64,000 bases of DNA from Trebonia sp963737285 (GTDB lineage Bacteria; Actinomycetota; Actinomycetes; Streptosporangiales; Streptosporangiaceae), in assembly GCA_963737285.1 (NCBI GenBank), contig CAVTRT010000002.1, positions 496,001-560,000 of the forward strand. Direction: 5' to 3'. A program made the position numbers and the translations under genes. The notes beneath the pieces are model-generated. The model was not told the DNA's origin and did no database searches. It saw only the letters and a list, made by a program, of their open reading frames with translations. This document shows, in pieces, positions 42,859 through 52,617 of the stretch; position 1 is the stretch's first letter, and the number at the start of each line of letters is the position of its first letter.

Positions 42859-43656
42859 GGGCGACCGCGGCGGAAGGCATGGTCGGCGCGCTGTGGCGGT
42901 ACCCGGTGAAGTCCATGCAGGGCGAGGAGCTCAACGCGGCCGAGGTGACGCTGGCAGGCCTGCTCGGCGACCGGCGGTTCGCGGTCGTCGACACCGAGAC
43001 GGGCAAGGTCGCCGGGGCGAAGAACCCGCGCAAGTGGCCGGGGTTCTTCTACTTCAGGGCGGCGTACACGCTGCCACCCATCCCCGGAGACGCGCTGCCG
43101 GCCATCAGGATCACCACGCCGGACGGGGCATCGGCGACCACGGATGACCCCGGCCTAGCGGCCCTGCTGTCGAAGGCACTCGGACGCGAGGTAGCGGTGT
43201 CGGGGGGCCTGAGTCAGGCCAGCGCCGAGGACCTCGAGGACTGCGCTGACGAGGTGGTGACGTGGCAACTGCCGGAGGGGACGTTCGTGGACAGCGCCCC
43301 CGTGCATCTCCTCACCACCGCGACGCTGGACAGGCTACGGTCGATGTACCCGGCGGGGCGGTTTGAGCCGCGCCGGTTCCGGCCGAACATCATCGTCGCC
43401 ACCCGACCGGAGGCCGAGGGCTTCGTGGAGAACAACTGGGTCGGCCGCGAGATCGGGGTCGGCACCCGGGTCCGCCTGCTGGTGACGGAGCTGACCGGAC
43501 GCTGCGTCATGACCACGCTGCCGCAGGGTGACCTGCCACCCGACAGGGGCATCCTGAAAACGGTGGTGGAGCATAACCGCGCCGGCCGCCGGGGTGTACG
43601 CGCGGGTCCTGTGCGGCGGCCCGGTCCGGCACGGGGATGCGGTCACCGTGCTGTAA
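42855..43656 (+). CDS. MOSC domain protein (one frameshift)
   Basis: GTG at 42855 overlaps the upstream stop. N-terminal beta-barrel part: ALWRYPVKSMQGEELNAAEV, LLGDRRFAVVDTETG. MOSC core: VHLLTTATLDRL, RRFRPNIIVATRP, VGTRVRLLVTELTGRCVMTT with the conserved Cys. After HNRA the frame shifts near 43580 and the proper end reads AAGVYARVLCGG, GDAVTVL, stop at 43654-43656. One extra base is likely. Related to molybdenum-cofactor sulfurases and YcbX-like reductases for N-hydroxylated compounds. Confidence 0.78.
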
Positions 43657-43703
43657 CCCCGGCACCGCCCTCACGGCCCTTTATAACGATATCCTGTTCG
43701 GAT

Positions 43704-43732
43704 TGACAGCCTAGTCGCACGCCTGTTCTAAT
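43704..43732 (+). promoter_or_regulatory. Sigma-70-type promoter of the envelope gene pair
   Basis: TTGACA at 43704-43709, a 17-bp spacer and TTCTAA at 43727-43732. The -35 box is a perfect consensus. Transcription should start near 43739, giving a leader of about 270 nt. Confidence 0.65.
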
Positions 43733-43738
43733 ACAGCC

Positions 43739-44009
43739 ATGGGTGTGAAAGGCGAATCGGCTTCCTGTCCGAGGAGGGAATCCCGTCGGAGAGAGCAGCC
43801 CGTCGAGGGGACAGCCCCCTCCGGGGATCTGACCTCTAGCCGCTAGACCCGGCCTTTGCTGAGGCCGGCCGCAGGACCAGCACTACCCGCTTAACGCGAT
43901 CGCCTGAAGCGACCGCTTGACACCGGCACGCCACCGGCGGCCGTTCGCGCCACCGGCCAGGACGGCCGGTGACTTTCCAGCACAGGCCACCTGTAAGGAG
44001 GGGTGTAAC
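43739..44009 (+). promoter_or_regulatory. Long structured 5' leader, candidate riboregulator
   Basis: Several hairpins: CCGA/TCGG around a GGG/CCC core (43769-43789); GAGGGG/CCCCTC (43805-43821); CCGGCC/GGCCGG with 8-nt loop (43849-43868); ACCGGCC/GGCCGGT with 5-nt loop (43952-43970); ACAGG/CCTGT (43982-43994) just before the ribosome binding site. CCCCTCC at 43816-43822 is fully complementary to GGAGGGG of the ribosome binding site (43997-44003) and also to the hairpin arm at 43805, so the two pairings exclude each other. The conserved c-di-AMP riboswitch core (GCTAACC-type) is not seen, so I give no class. A 35-codon frame from 43739 could also be a leader peptide. Confidence 0.5.
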
Positions 44010-45188
44010 ATGGACAGCGAATTCGAATATGTGACCTATAGAGACGATGAATGGCCTGCTGCTCCTGAAAATGGGGACGCCAACTGGAGCGCGGACGCCA
44101 ACTGGAGCGCGGACGCCAGCCTGGACGGGGATACCGCCTGGGACGGTGACGACGACTGGGACGACGACGCGGACTGGGCCAGTCCCGTCGACCGGACCGA
44201 GGCGCTTGTCAGCCATGGGCGCACGTCTGCGCCCAGTGGCAAGCTCAAGAGCCGGCTCGCCGGGTCGCGAGTACTGACCGGCCCGCTGCCAGTCCTGGGC
44301 GCGGGTGTCAGGGCCGCTGAAGCCGACGGGGACGCGCGCCCGGCGGCCCGGGGCATCAGGGCCGCCGACACAGCCAGCCATGGCGGCGCACACGCCAGCG
44401 AAGGCGGGCACGCCAGCGGCCGTGGCACGGCTGGCGCCCCCGCCCAGCCGAAGCGGACGGGCCGAAAGCTCAGCCGCCGCAACCTGGTCATCACCGGCGT
44501 CGCGGCCCTAGCGCTCGGCATCGGGCTCACGGTGGCCCTGCAGGGACCCGGCCCCGGGTGGCCGTCCAGTGTCGCAAGCGTCAAGCAGGAGGCCGAGGAG
44601 GCCTGCCAGAACCCGGATGTCGCCTCCGACCCGGGCCGGGTGAACTTCGCCTGCGGCAAGGAAACCAGCCAGGTCCTTTGGGTGTTCGCGCTGCTGACTA
44701 GTGGCGATAACCCGAACTACACAAACCCGGCGACAGGCCGGGAGGGTCTTGAGCCGATCACGCCGGCGCAGGGGGGTGACGTCGCGTATGCGCTTAACCT
44801 GTACCACCCGTACAACCCGACCAGCCCGCTCGACAGCCTGGCGGTCGCGGCCCGCGCGATCAACGACATCATCGGCGGGGCGACCGTAACCAGCCAGTCA
44901 GGCGCCCAAGTGGTCCAGCCCGGCCTCGAGAGCAGCCCCGCGAACTGCCAGCGGTACACCGGCTCGGCCGCGCTGATCACCAAGCAGGGCTTCCCTGCGC
45001 TGTGCGCGGAGCCAGTCGCTAGCCCGCAAGGCGAGGCGGCCCTCGTGGCAGACGTCTACCAGCAGTGGATGGTGGGCGCATCGTCTCGAGACGCGTCTAA
45101 CGCCGCGCTCCTGTTCACTAACGCGAATAACCCGGGTAACCCGCAGGTCCAGGCGGTCTTGCGCAGCCTTGACTTGGACGGCCAGTAA
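44010..45188 (+). CDS. Single-pass envelope protein with acidic repeat N-terminus
   Basis: 392 residues. ATG at 44010 with AAGGAGGGG upstream. The cytoplasmic N-terminus (about 1-150) is strongly acidic and repetitive (ANWSAD units from an 18-bp repeat, then D/W-rich), followed by a basic KRTGRKLSRRN stretch, one membrane helix (about 155-178) and a 210-residue exterior domain with four Cys (EEACQNP, NFACGKE, ANCQRY, PALCAEP). I do not recognise the exterior domain. The structured leader and the downstream wall hydrolase suggest a role in envelope remodelling. Confidence 0.65.
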   Translation: MDSEFEYVTYRDDEWPAAPENGDANWSADANWSADASLDGDTAWDGDDDWDDDADWASPVDRTEALVSHGRTSAPSGKLKSRLAGSRVLTGPLPVLGAGVRAAEADGDARPAARGIRAADTASHGGAHASEGGHASGRGTAGAPAQPKRTGRKLSRRNLVITGVAALALGIGLTVALQGPGPGWPSSVASVKQEAEEACQNPDVASDPGRVNFACGKETSQVLWVFALLTSGDNPNYTNPATGREGLEPITPAQGGDVAYALNLYHPYNPTSPLDSLAVAARAINDIIGGATVTSQSGAQVVQPGLESSPANCQRYTGSAALITKQGFPALCAEPVASPQGEAALVADVYQQWMVGASSRDASNAALLFTNANNPGNPQVQAVLRSLDLDGQ

Positions 45189-45240
45189 TAACCACCGACG
45201 AGTAACGCCGGTCGACTAGCAGCACGAAGGGGGGCAAGCG

Positions 45241-47912
45241 ATGTCCGTGAACTCCGCTCGCAAGCCGCGGCCCTGGTGGCAGCAGGCTACCGCGCTGGTG
45301 ACCATGAGCACCGGCGGGGTGATTACCGGCCTGAGCTTCGCCCCCGGCACGCCCGCGACGCTGACCTCGCCGAATGGACTGCCGCTGCACCTGCTGGCAA
45401 TGGACCTGGCCGCCAGCGGCGAGCTTGGCCCGAGCGCCAGCACCGCCACCGCCACCGATGGCGACAGCCGCCTGCGCCCGGCGATTGCCAACATCGCACG
45501 CTATTACCTTCAGCTTGCCACGTCCAAGACCTCGGCCGAGATGGAGGCCCTGATCTGGGGCCGGTGAGCATCGATGGCGTCGACCACGGACCGTCTGGCG
45601 CGGCGTTCGCCTGTCTCACGCTGGAGCTCGCCGCGCAGGCCACCGGCCAGCAAAGCTGGGTGACCGGCGGCGACACCTACCCCTGGCCGGTGCACTCCTG
45701 GGCCGATCCCCGGGTTGACCCGAACCCGGAGTCGCGGGCCATCACGTCGATTCTCCAAGACGCGCAGGCCCACGGCCGGTGGCACCCGCTCGGCGACGGG
45801 TACAAGCCGCTGCCGGGCGACTGGGTGCTGCTCGGCCAGCGGATCGAGGTCGTGACTTCCTACGCGGACGGGGTGCTGGTCGCGATCGCCGCGAGCTCGC
45901 TGCCGGGTTACACGGTCAACGCGCACACCTTCACCGGCTCGCTGGCCGCCGACGGCGTGGCGGGCTTCATCGACAATGGCCATCTAGCCGCGGCCGTGCC
46001 CGCGATGCCGGATACCGGCACGGACCACCCGGGCCGCGCATCCTCTTCGGCCGAGCCCATCACCGCCCCCAAGTCCACCCCGAAGGACAACTCCACTCCC
46101 AGCCAGAACGGGCCGACCCCTCAGTTGCACCCCACCGCTACTGGCGGGGCGGACATTCCGGGCCTCGTGCCGCCCACCAGTGTGCCGACGGACGACCAGC
46201 CGACGGCAAGCAAGCCTGCCGCAAGCAAGCCTGCCGCAAGCAAGCCTGCCGCAAGCATGACGCCGGCTGCCCGTCCGAGGGCGATCCAGCCCAGGGCCAG
46301 TCACCCGAGGGTGAACCGCACGGCGGTCCGCCGTCCGCTTCCCCGGACGGCGGCAAGCCAGGCGGATATCCCCGGCGTAATCGCGCCAGGGAACCCCGCG
46401 ATGCCGACCGCTCCGGCGGCCGCGGCCAAGTCTGCCGGGGCCGCCACGGCCCCGGCAGCCGGGCGGTCCACTGCCAAGCCGACTTCCAGCAAGCCGACCA
46501 CCAGCAAGCCGGCGGCGGCGACGCCTTACCGGCGAAGCTCGACGTCAACGCCTGCCCCGACTCCGGGTACGAGCTACCAGGCGGCGTTCATCAACGCGAT
46601 CGCGCCCGGGGCGCAGGCGGCACAGCGCCGGTGGGGAGTGCCGGCGGCCGTGACGATCGCCCAGGCGATCGAGGAGTCGGGCTGGGGTCAAAGCAGCCTG
46701 GCCGCCACATATCACAACCTGTTCGGCATCAAGGGGACTGGCTCGGCTGGCTCGGTGCAGCTGCCGACGCAGGAGTTCGAGGGCGGCCAGTGGATCACGA
46801 TCGACGCGCCCTTCCGGGCGTACTACAACGACGCGGAGTCGATCGCCGACCACGCCGAGCTCCTGGCCACCAGCGGCTACTACACGCGGGCAATGGCCGA
46901 CCGCGGGTTCCCCGATGCCTTCGCCAACGACCTGACCGGCGTGTATGCCACGGATCCGAACTACGGCGCCACCCTCATCTCCCTGATGAAGCTGTACAAC
47001 CTCTACCAGTTCGACGTGCCCAGCGCCCCGGCTCACACTCCCGCCCCGGCGCACACTCCCGCGCCAGCTCACGCGAGCAGCCCGGCGCCGGCGCCCGCCG
47101 CGAGGCCTACCGCGGCTCGACCGGTGATCCCGGGCGCGATGCCAGCACCCGGGGTCCCAGCGAGCTATGGCGGGCCGGCGGGCCAGACGACGCCGGCGCG
47201 CGCCCGCGCCTCAGTCGCCGGGGCCTCAGTCGCCGGGGCCTCAGTCGCCGGGGCCTCAGTCGCCGGGGCCTCAGTCGCCGGGGTCGCGACGACGGCGTTC
47301 ACGCGACCAATGCCCGCCGGCCGGCGGGCAGCCAAGCCTCGCCCCGAGCGGATCTACGATCAGGGCCTGCCGGTCGCGGTCACGACCGCGTTCCTGGCCA
47401 GCGCCCGGACGCCGATCGCCCGGATGGAGCCGATGTACAAGGACATCGCAAGCCGGTCGGGAATCAGCTGGAAGCTGCTCGCGGCCTGTGACTGGATGCA
47501 GTGCCAGGCGCAGCCGCACCTGTCGCCCGTGCACGGGGAGCGGCTCGGGACGCTGAACCCGGACGGTACCACCTATACGACCAGGTCGGCCGCGCTCGCG
47601 CAGTGCGCCGCCGACCTGGTCGAGCTCGCGCTGGTCGTCTACGGGATCGACCTGACCGTACCGCGCCGGATGACGATCCAGGCGCTGGCAGACGTGTTCG
47701 GCGCGTTCCGCTGGGGCGGGCTGCTGCGCAAGCACCGCGTCTCGTCGCTGGAGTTCCCCTACTCGGTCGAGGGCCTGACCGAGGGGCACATGAAGATGCG
47801 CTGGCCGGCCGTCGGCGAGCCGAATGCCCCAGACAAGCCGGGGACGCGGTTCAAGATGCCGTTCGGGGCGGTCCCGATTGTCCTTAGCCTCAACTACAGG
47901 GCAACTGTCTAG
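45241..47912 (+). CDS. Multidomain cell-wall hydrolase: CHAP-like, glucosaminidase and lysozyme-like modules (one frameshift)
   Basis: About 890 residues. Signal-anchor N-terminus (WWQQATALVTMSTGGVITGL); a CHAP/NlpC-like module (about 95-235: GPSGAAFACLTLELA with Cys, PLPGDWVLLGQRIEVVTSYA, VNAHTFTG); a long Pro/Ala/Ser/Thr linker with SKPAA repeats; a GH73 glucosaminidase (about 445-590: AAFINAIAPGAQAAQRRWGV, IAQAIEESGWGQSSLA with catalytic Glu, HNLFGIKG, DPNYGATLISLMKLY); a second linker with ASVAG repeats; a C-terminal lysozyme-like module (MEPMYKDIASRSGISWKLLA, HLSPVHGE). At about 45560 a C is missing (EALIWG-PVSIDG), which splits the N-terminal part. Exported peptidoglycan hydrolase. Confidence 0.78.
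46206..46250 (+). repeat. 15-bp tandem repeat (SKPAA-coding)
   Basis: Three exact copies of GCAAGCAAGCCTGCC in the first linker of the wall hydrolase, encoding repeated SKPAA, plus a partial fourth. Confidence 0.9.
47208..47282 (+). repeat. 15-bp tandem repeat (ASVAG-coding)
   Basis: Five exact copies of GCCTCAGTCGCCGGG in the second linker of the wall hydrolase. Exact identity of all copies suggests recent expansion. Confidence 0.95.
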
Positions 47913-48010
47913 GGCTCGTCGGCATCGGGGCTAGGCGACCGTCTTCCGGGGCGCTGCCCGCGGCGGCGACGCCACCGGCTGGAGTAGCGTGGAAGCGTGA
48001 AGACGGCTTC

Positions 48011-49402
48011 ATGAGCAAGGAAACTTCCTGGTTGCGGCTGTCTCGCGGCCTGTCGGCCGCGCGGCTGGCGGCACGCGGCGGCGCGCGGTATGCCGTAGGG
48101 GCCCACGGCTGTTTGCCGCCGCGGGCGAGCAGCGCCAGCAGCTCCGCAACGACCTCGCCCTGCGGACAGCCGAGGACATCGCCGACACGCTCGGGTCGAT
48201 GAAGGGCGTCCTGATGAAGATCGGGCAGCTCGCCAGCTACGTCGATGACGGCCTGAACCCGCAGGTCAGACGGACGCTCAGCCGCCTGCAAGACAGCGTC
48301 CCGCCGATGCAGCCCGGCGCTGGCGGCCGCCGTCATCGAAGCGGACCTGGGAGCACCGCCAGAAGAGATCTTCCAGCAGTGGGATCCGCAGCCCATCGCC
48401 GCCGCGTCCATCGGCCAGGTCCACCGGGCCATTACCCGCGATCGGGCCGGAGGTGAGGGCAGTGACGGTGGCACCGCGGTCGCGGTCAAGGTCCAGTACC
48501 CCGGCATCAGGGAGACGATCGAGGCAGACCTCGGCAACGTCGCCCTGATCAAGCGCCTGCTCAAGATCGCGGCACCCAAGCAGGACGTGGACGGCTTGAT
48601 CGCCGAGCTCCGCGAGCGCATCACCGACGAGCTGGACTACGAGCGCGAGGCGACTAACCAGCAGCGGTTCGCCGACTACTTCGCCGGGCACCCAACGATC
48701 GAGGTGCCGGGCACTGTCCCGGAACTGTCGTCGGCCCGGGTCATCACCAGCGAACTGGCCACCGGCGCCCGGTTCGCCGAGATGATGACCTGGCCGCAGG
48801 AGGAAAAGGACCTCGCCGCCGAGACGATCTACCGGTACACCTTCCGCAGCCTGTACGAGATGCACTCCTTCAACGGCGACCCGCACCCCGGCAACTACTT
48901 GTTCCATCCCGGCGGCCGGGTCACGTTCCTGGACTACGGGCTGGTCAAGGACTTCACACCCGAAGAGATCGCGCCGCTGGTCGCCATGGTCCGCTACCTG
49001 TGCGTTGAGGACGACCCGGAGGGCTTCCGCCGCGCCATGGAAGACGCGGGCTTCCTTGTCCCGGGCGCTCCCATCCCGACCGATGAGGTCGTCGAGCACA
49101 TGGGCGTGTTTTACCACACCGTCCGCACTCGCGGCCGCCACACCATGTCGGGCGAGTACGCGTCGTCGGTGGCGCGCCGGTACTTCGACTTCAGCAGCCC
49201 GCTGGCCGCCTACGCCAACATCCCGCGCTCGTACGTCATCTTGCAGCGCATCAACATCGGCTTGTTCGCCGTCCTCGGCGACATGACCGCGACTGGCGAC
49301 TGGCGCGCGCTCGCCGAGGAGATCTGGCCGTTCGTCCAGGCACCTGCCTCTACCCCCATGGGCGAGGCCGAGCAAGCCTGGCGTACCGGGACCCGGCGTT
49401 GA
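48011..49402 (+). CDS. ABC1/UbiB-family kinase-like protein (two frameshifts)
   Basis: About 463 residues: AARLAARGGARYAVG at the start, the family KxGQ motif in MKGVLMKIGQLAS, the Ala-rich loop AAASIGQVHRA, Lys in VAVKVQYPG, EADLGNV, ELDYEREATNQQRFAD, NGDPHPGNYLFH (catalytic loop) and FLDYGLVKDF (metal-binding DFG equivalent). The part between about 48105 and 48320 is in another frame than both ends: one base missing near 48105 and one extra near 48320 (PPMQP to ALAAAVIEADLG). ATPase/kinase-like protein linked to isoprenoid-quinone biosynthesis in other bacteria. Confidence 0.78.
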
Positions 49403-49414
49403 CCCTTGCACCGG

Positions 49415-49534
49415 GTGCCGGTGTGGCTGCCGGTCGCCTGGATCCTGCTCGGCCAGCTCCCGTCGGCTACCCAGTTCGGCGGCGGCGCGCTGATCCTGGC
49501 TGGGGTCACGCTGGTCAGGATCGACGAATCGTAG
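49415..49534 (+). pseudogene. EamA/DMT permease C-terminal remnant
   Basis: 40 codons reading VPVWLPVAWILLGQLPSATQ, then FGGGALILAGVTLVRIDES and a stop. This is the last helix pair of EamA-type transporters (LLGQLPTxxQLxGGALILAGV). No upstream part of the gene remains next to the ABC1 stop. Confidence 0.7.
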
Positions 49535-49544
49535 TGTTGATGGC

Positions 49545-49970
49545 ATGACAGCTGATGACACTCGGCGGCACGTGACGATCGACCGGGTCCGCAATAGCCA
49601 CTACACCGTCACGAACGCGCGCGGCGCCACGATCAGCGTCGGCGACGGCAGTAACGCGGACTTTACCCCCGTGGAGCTGTTGCTGACGGCGATCGGGGGC
49701 TGCACGTCGGTCGACGTGGACCTTGTCACATCGCGCCGGGCGGAGCCGGAGTCGTTCCGGGTGAAAGTGGAGGCCACGAAGGTCCGCGACGGGCAGGGGA
49801 ACCACCTGACCGACATCGTGGTGACGTTCAAGGTCGAGTTCCCCGACGGGGAAGGCGCGCAGGCGGCTCGCGCCGTCCTGCCCGACATCGTGCGCAAGTC
49901 CCACGAGCGCCTGTGCACGGTGAGCCGCACGGTGGAAATCGGGACGCCTGTTAACACCCTCATAGAGTGA
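49545..49970 (+). CDS. OsmC family protein
   Basis: 141 residues with the two redox Cys of OsmC/Ohr: Cys53 in LTAIGGCTSVDVDL and Cys124 in HERLCTVSRTV. FTPVELLLTAIGGC is diagnostic. OsmC proteins reduce organic hydroperoxides as dimers. ATG at 49545. Stands alone. Confidence 0.93.
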   Translation: MTADDTRRHVTIDRVRNSHYTVTNARGATISVGDGSNADFTPVELLLTAIGGCTSVDVDLVTSRRAEPESFRVKVEATKVRDGQGNHLTDIVVTFKVEFPDGEGAQAARAVLPDIVRKSHERLCTVSRTVEIGTPVNTLIE

Positions 49971-50122
49971 TACGCGCCCTCCAGATGCGCCCGCTGGCCA
50001 CGGCGAGCTAGATCCTCGATCACCTGTCAGCCGCCTGCTGGCTGACCAAGGTCCAGCCTTCGACTGGGTGAGGTCCGGGGGTTTTGCGACGCGGGCCATT
50101 TCGCGCGCCGTAAAATCAGCTG

Positions 50123-52012
50123 GTGCCCCCCACTGATGACCCGCCACCGCCAGCCCCTGCAGGCGGCACCCCCAACGGGGCGCAGCGTGCACAGACGATC
50201 CTGCACCGGGTGTTTGGCTATGAGACGTTCCGGGGCCAGCAGCAAGAGATCATCGAGCACGTCATCGCAGGCGGCGACGCGCTCGTCTTGATGCCGACCG
50301 GCGGCGGCAAGTCGCTGTGCTACCAGATCCCCGCGCTGGTCAGGAAGGGCACCGGCGTCGTTATCTCGCCGCTGATCGCGCTGATGCAAGATCAGGTCGA
50401 CGCGCTGCGCCAGCTTGGCGTCAGCGCCGCCTTCCTCAACTCGACGCAGGATTTCGGCGAGCGTCAGGTCGTCGAGGCCCAGTTCCGCAGCGGGGAGCTC
50501 GATGTCTTGTACCTGGCGCCGGAGCGACTGCGCAACGAGTCCACTGTCAGGCTGCTGGACGCGGGCACGATCTCGGTGTTCGCGATCGACGAGGCGCACT
50601 GCGTGAGCCAGTGGGGACACGACTTCCGGCCTGACTACCTGGAGCTTCAGGTGCTGCACGAGCGCTGGCCGGACGTGCCGCGCATCGCGCTGACCGCGAC
50701 GGCGACCAGCTCGACCCGTGAGGAGATCGCGATCCGGCTGAAGCTGGCGGGGGCCAAGCTGTTCATCTCCTCCTTCGACCGGCCGAACATCCAGTACCGC
50801 ATCGTCACCAAGAACGAGCCCAAGCGGCAGCTGCTGACCCTTCTGCAAGACGAGCACAAGGGCGACGCGGGCATCGTCTACTGCCTGTCGCGCGACTCGA
50901 CCGAGAAGATCGCCCAGTTCCTCGCCGAGCACGGGATTCCCGCGCTGCCGTATCACGCCGGGCTTGACGCTGCTACCCGTGCGAAGCACCAGAAGAAGTT
51001 CGTGCAGGAGGATGGCCTGGTCATCGTAGCCACGATCGCGTTCGGCATGGGAATCGACAAGCCCGACGTCCGCTTCGTCGCCCACCTGGACCTGCCCCGC
51101 TCGGTGGAGGGCTACTACCAGGAAACCGGCCGTGCCGGGCGCGACGGGCAGCCGGCCACCGCGTGGCTCGCCTACGGGCTGGCCGACGTGGTGCAGCAGC
51201 GCCGCATGATCGACACGAGCGAGGGCAGCCTAGCGCACCGCCGCCGCACTCAGTCCCACCTGGACGCCATGCTCGCCCTGTGCGAGACGACCGACTGTCG
51301 CCGGACCCAGCTACTGGCCTACTTTTCCGAACGAACCGCCGCCTGCGGTAACTGCGACACCTGCCTGGCGCCACCACAGGTGTGGGATGGGACTGTCCCG
51401 GCCCAGAAACTGCTGTCCACTGTCGTGCGACTGGACCGCGAGCGGGATCAGCGGTACGGGGCAGGCCAGATCATCGACATCTTGCTCGGCAAGAAGACGG
51501 AGAAGGTCGCCGAGAGGGGGCACCACGAGCTGTCCACGTTCGGCATCGGAACCGAGCTCAAGGATGCCGAGTGGCGCGCGGTCGTCCGCCAGTTGCTGGC
51601 CCAGGGACTGCTCGCCGTGCAGGGCGAGTACCAGACGCTCGGGCTTACCGACACGAGCGCGGACGTGCTGCGCGGCCAGCGCCAGGTGATGCTGCGCCGC
51701 GACACCCCGCTGCCGAAGCCGTCCCGCTCCTCGCGGGGCGCCGCCGTGGCCGCCACCGCGGCCCCTCGCCTGGAGGCCGGCGACCTGTCGCCGCAGGATG
51801 CGGAAATCTTCGAGACGCTGCGCGCCTGGCGCAAGACGACCGCCTCGGAGCAGGGGATTCCCGCCTACACCGTCTTCCAGAACGCGACGCTGCTGTCGAT
51901 CGCGGTCGCCCGGCCGGCGTCGCTGCGCGACTTGTCCGGGATCAGCGGCGTCGGCGAGGCGAAGCTAGTGAAATATGGCCAGCAGATCCTGGACCTGCTG
52001 GCGGGGCTCTGA
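50123..52012 (+). CDS. recQ: ATP-dependent DNA helicase RecQ
   Basis: 629 residues, 3'-5' helicase. Motif 0 FGYETFRGQQQEII, Walker A MPTGGGKSL, DEAH box with aromatic loop IDEAHCVSQWGHDFRPDY, SAT-like TATATSSTREEI, motif VI QETGRAGRDGQ, a zinc site (CETTDCRR, CGNCDTC), an RQC winged helix (VRQLLAQGLLAV), and a C-terminal HRDC domain (LRAWRKTTASEQGIPAYTVF). Full-length enzyme. GTG start at 50123. Confidence 0.96.
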   Translation: MPPTDDPPPPAPAGGTPNGAQRAQTILHRVFGYETFRGQQQEIIEHVIAGGDALVLMPTGGGKSLCYQIPALVRKGTGVVISPLIALMQDQVDALRQLGVSAAFLNSTQDFGERQVVEAQFRSGELDVLYLAPERLRNESTVRLLDAGTISVFAIDEAHCVSQWGHDFRPDYLELQVLHERWPDVPRIALTATATSSTREEIAIRLKLAGAKLFISSFDRPNIQYRIVTKNEPKRQLLTLLQDEHKGDAGIVYCLSRDSTEKIAQFLAEHGIPALPYHAGLDAATRAKHQKKFVQEDGLVIVATIAFGMGIDKPDVRFVAHLDLPRSVEGYYQETGRAGRDGQPATAWLAYGLADVVQQRRMIDTSEGSLAHRRRTQSHLDAMLALCETTDCRRTQLLAYFSERTAACGNCDTCLAPPQVWDGTVPAQKLLSTVVRLDRERDQRYGAGQIIDILLGKKTEKVAERGHHELSTFGIGTELKDAEWRAVVRQLLAQGLLAVQGEYQTLGLTDTSADVLRGQRQVMLRRDTPLPKPSRSSRGAAVAATAAPRLEAGDLSPQDAEIFETLRAWRKTTASEQGIPAYTVFQNATLLSIAVARPASLRDLSGISGVGEAKLVKYGQQILDLLAGL

Positions 52013-52033
52013 TACGTCTGATTAAGGGTGAGC

Positions 52034-52516
52034 ATGTTTACCTGGCAGGAGGCCATCCGGTCCCGGCGCGGCGCGCTGCTGTGCGAGCAAGGCGAGTACG
52101 AGAAGGCGGCCGCCGAGCTGGCCGCGGTGATCTGCGCCATGACCGCCAAGCGCGGCCGCAAGAAGAGCACCGACCACACGGTCCTTATCCATGCGCACCG
52201 CTGGCACCTGAACGCCCTCAGCCAGCTCGGCCGTCCCGCGGATGCCGAGGCGGACCTGAGGTACCTGGTCGCGGCCAGCAGCCGGCAGCTCGGACCCGGC
52301 CACGCGAGCACCCTGTACTACCGCCAACTGCTCGTGGCGGCGCTGTGGGAGGCGGGCGACCGGGAGGGCGCGACCGCGGAAATGGCAGACATCGCCGCCC
52401 GCCGCGCGGCCACGCTGGGCGCCGACCACCCGGAGGCCGTCGCAACGGGCGAGCAACTCGCCGCGATGGAAACCGACCCCGAGAACCTGACCTTCGCCTT
52501 CACGACCAGGGACTGA
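52034..52516 (+). CDS. TPR-like protein
   Basis: 160 residues of helical repeats: GALLCEQGEYEKAAAELAAV, HRWHLNALSQLGRPADAEAD and RQLGPGHASTLYYRQLLVAA resemble the kinesin-light-chain/TPR_10 type (LGxxHxxTL). ATG at 52034 follows AAGGG; GTG at 52028 is possible. It lies 22 bp after recQ in the same direction. Function unknown; probably a protein-binding adaptor. Confidence 0.7.
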   Translation: MFTWQEAIRSRRGALLCEQGEYEKAAAELAAVICAMTAKRGRKKSTDHTVLIHAHRWHLNALSQLGRPADAEADLRYLVAASSRQLGPGHASTLYYRQLLVAALWEAGDREGATAEMADIAARRAATLGADHPEAVATGEQLAAMETDPENLTFAFTTRD

Positions 52517-52617
52517 GCGCCCGGCGGCTGGCGGCCCCCGGTGCCCGCCACCAACGACGCGACCGCTTGCGGGACAACGGGGCTGACGCTGCGCGGGCAA
52601 AGCCTCATACTGACATC

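Noticed and set aside
43739..44009. Assignment of the leader as a c-di-AMP (ydaO) riboswitch
   Set aside because: The gene context fits, but the conserved core sequence of that riboswitch is not found, so only a structured leader is reported.
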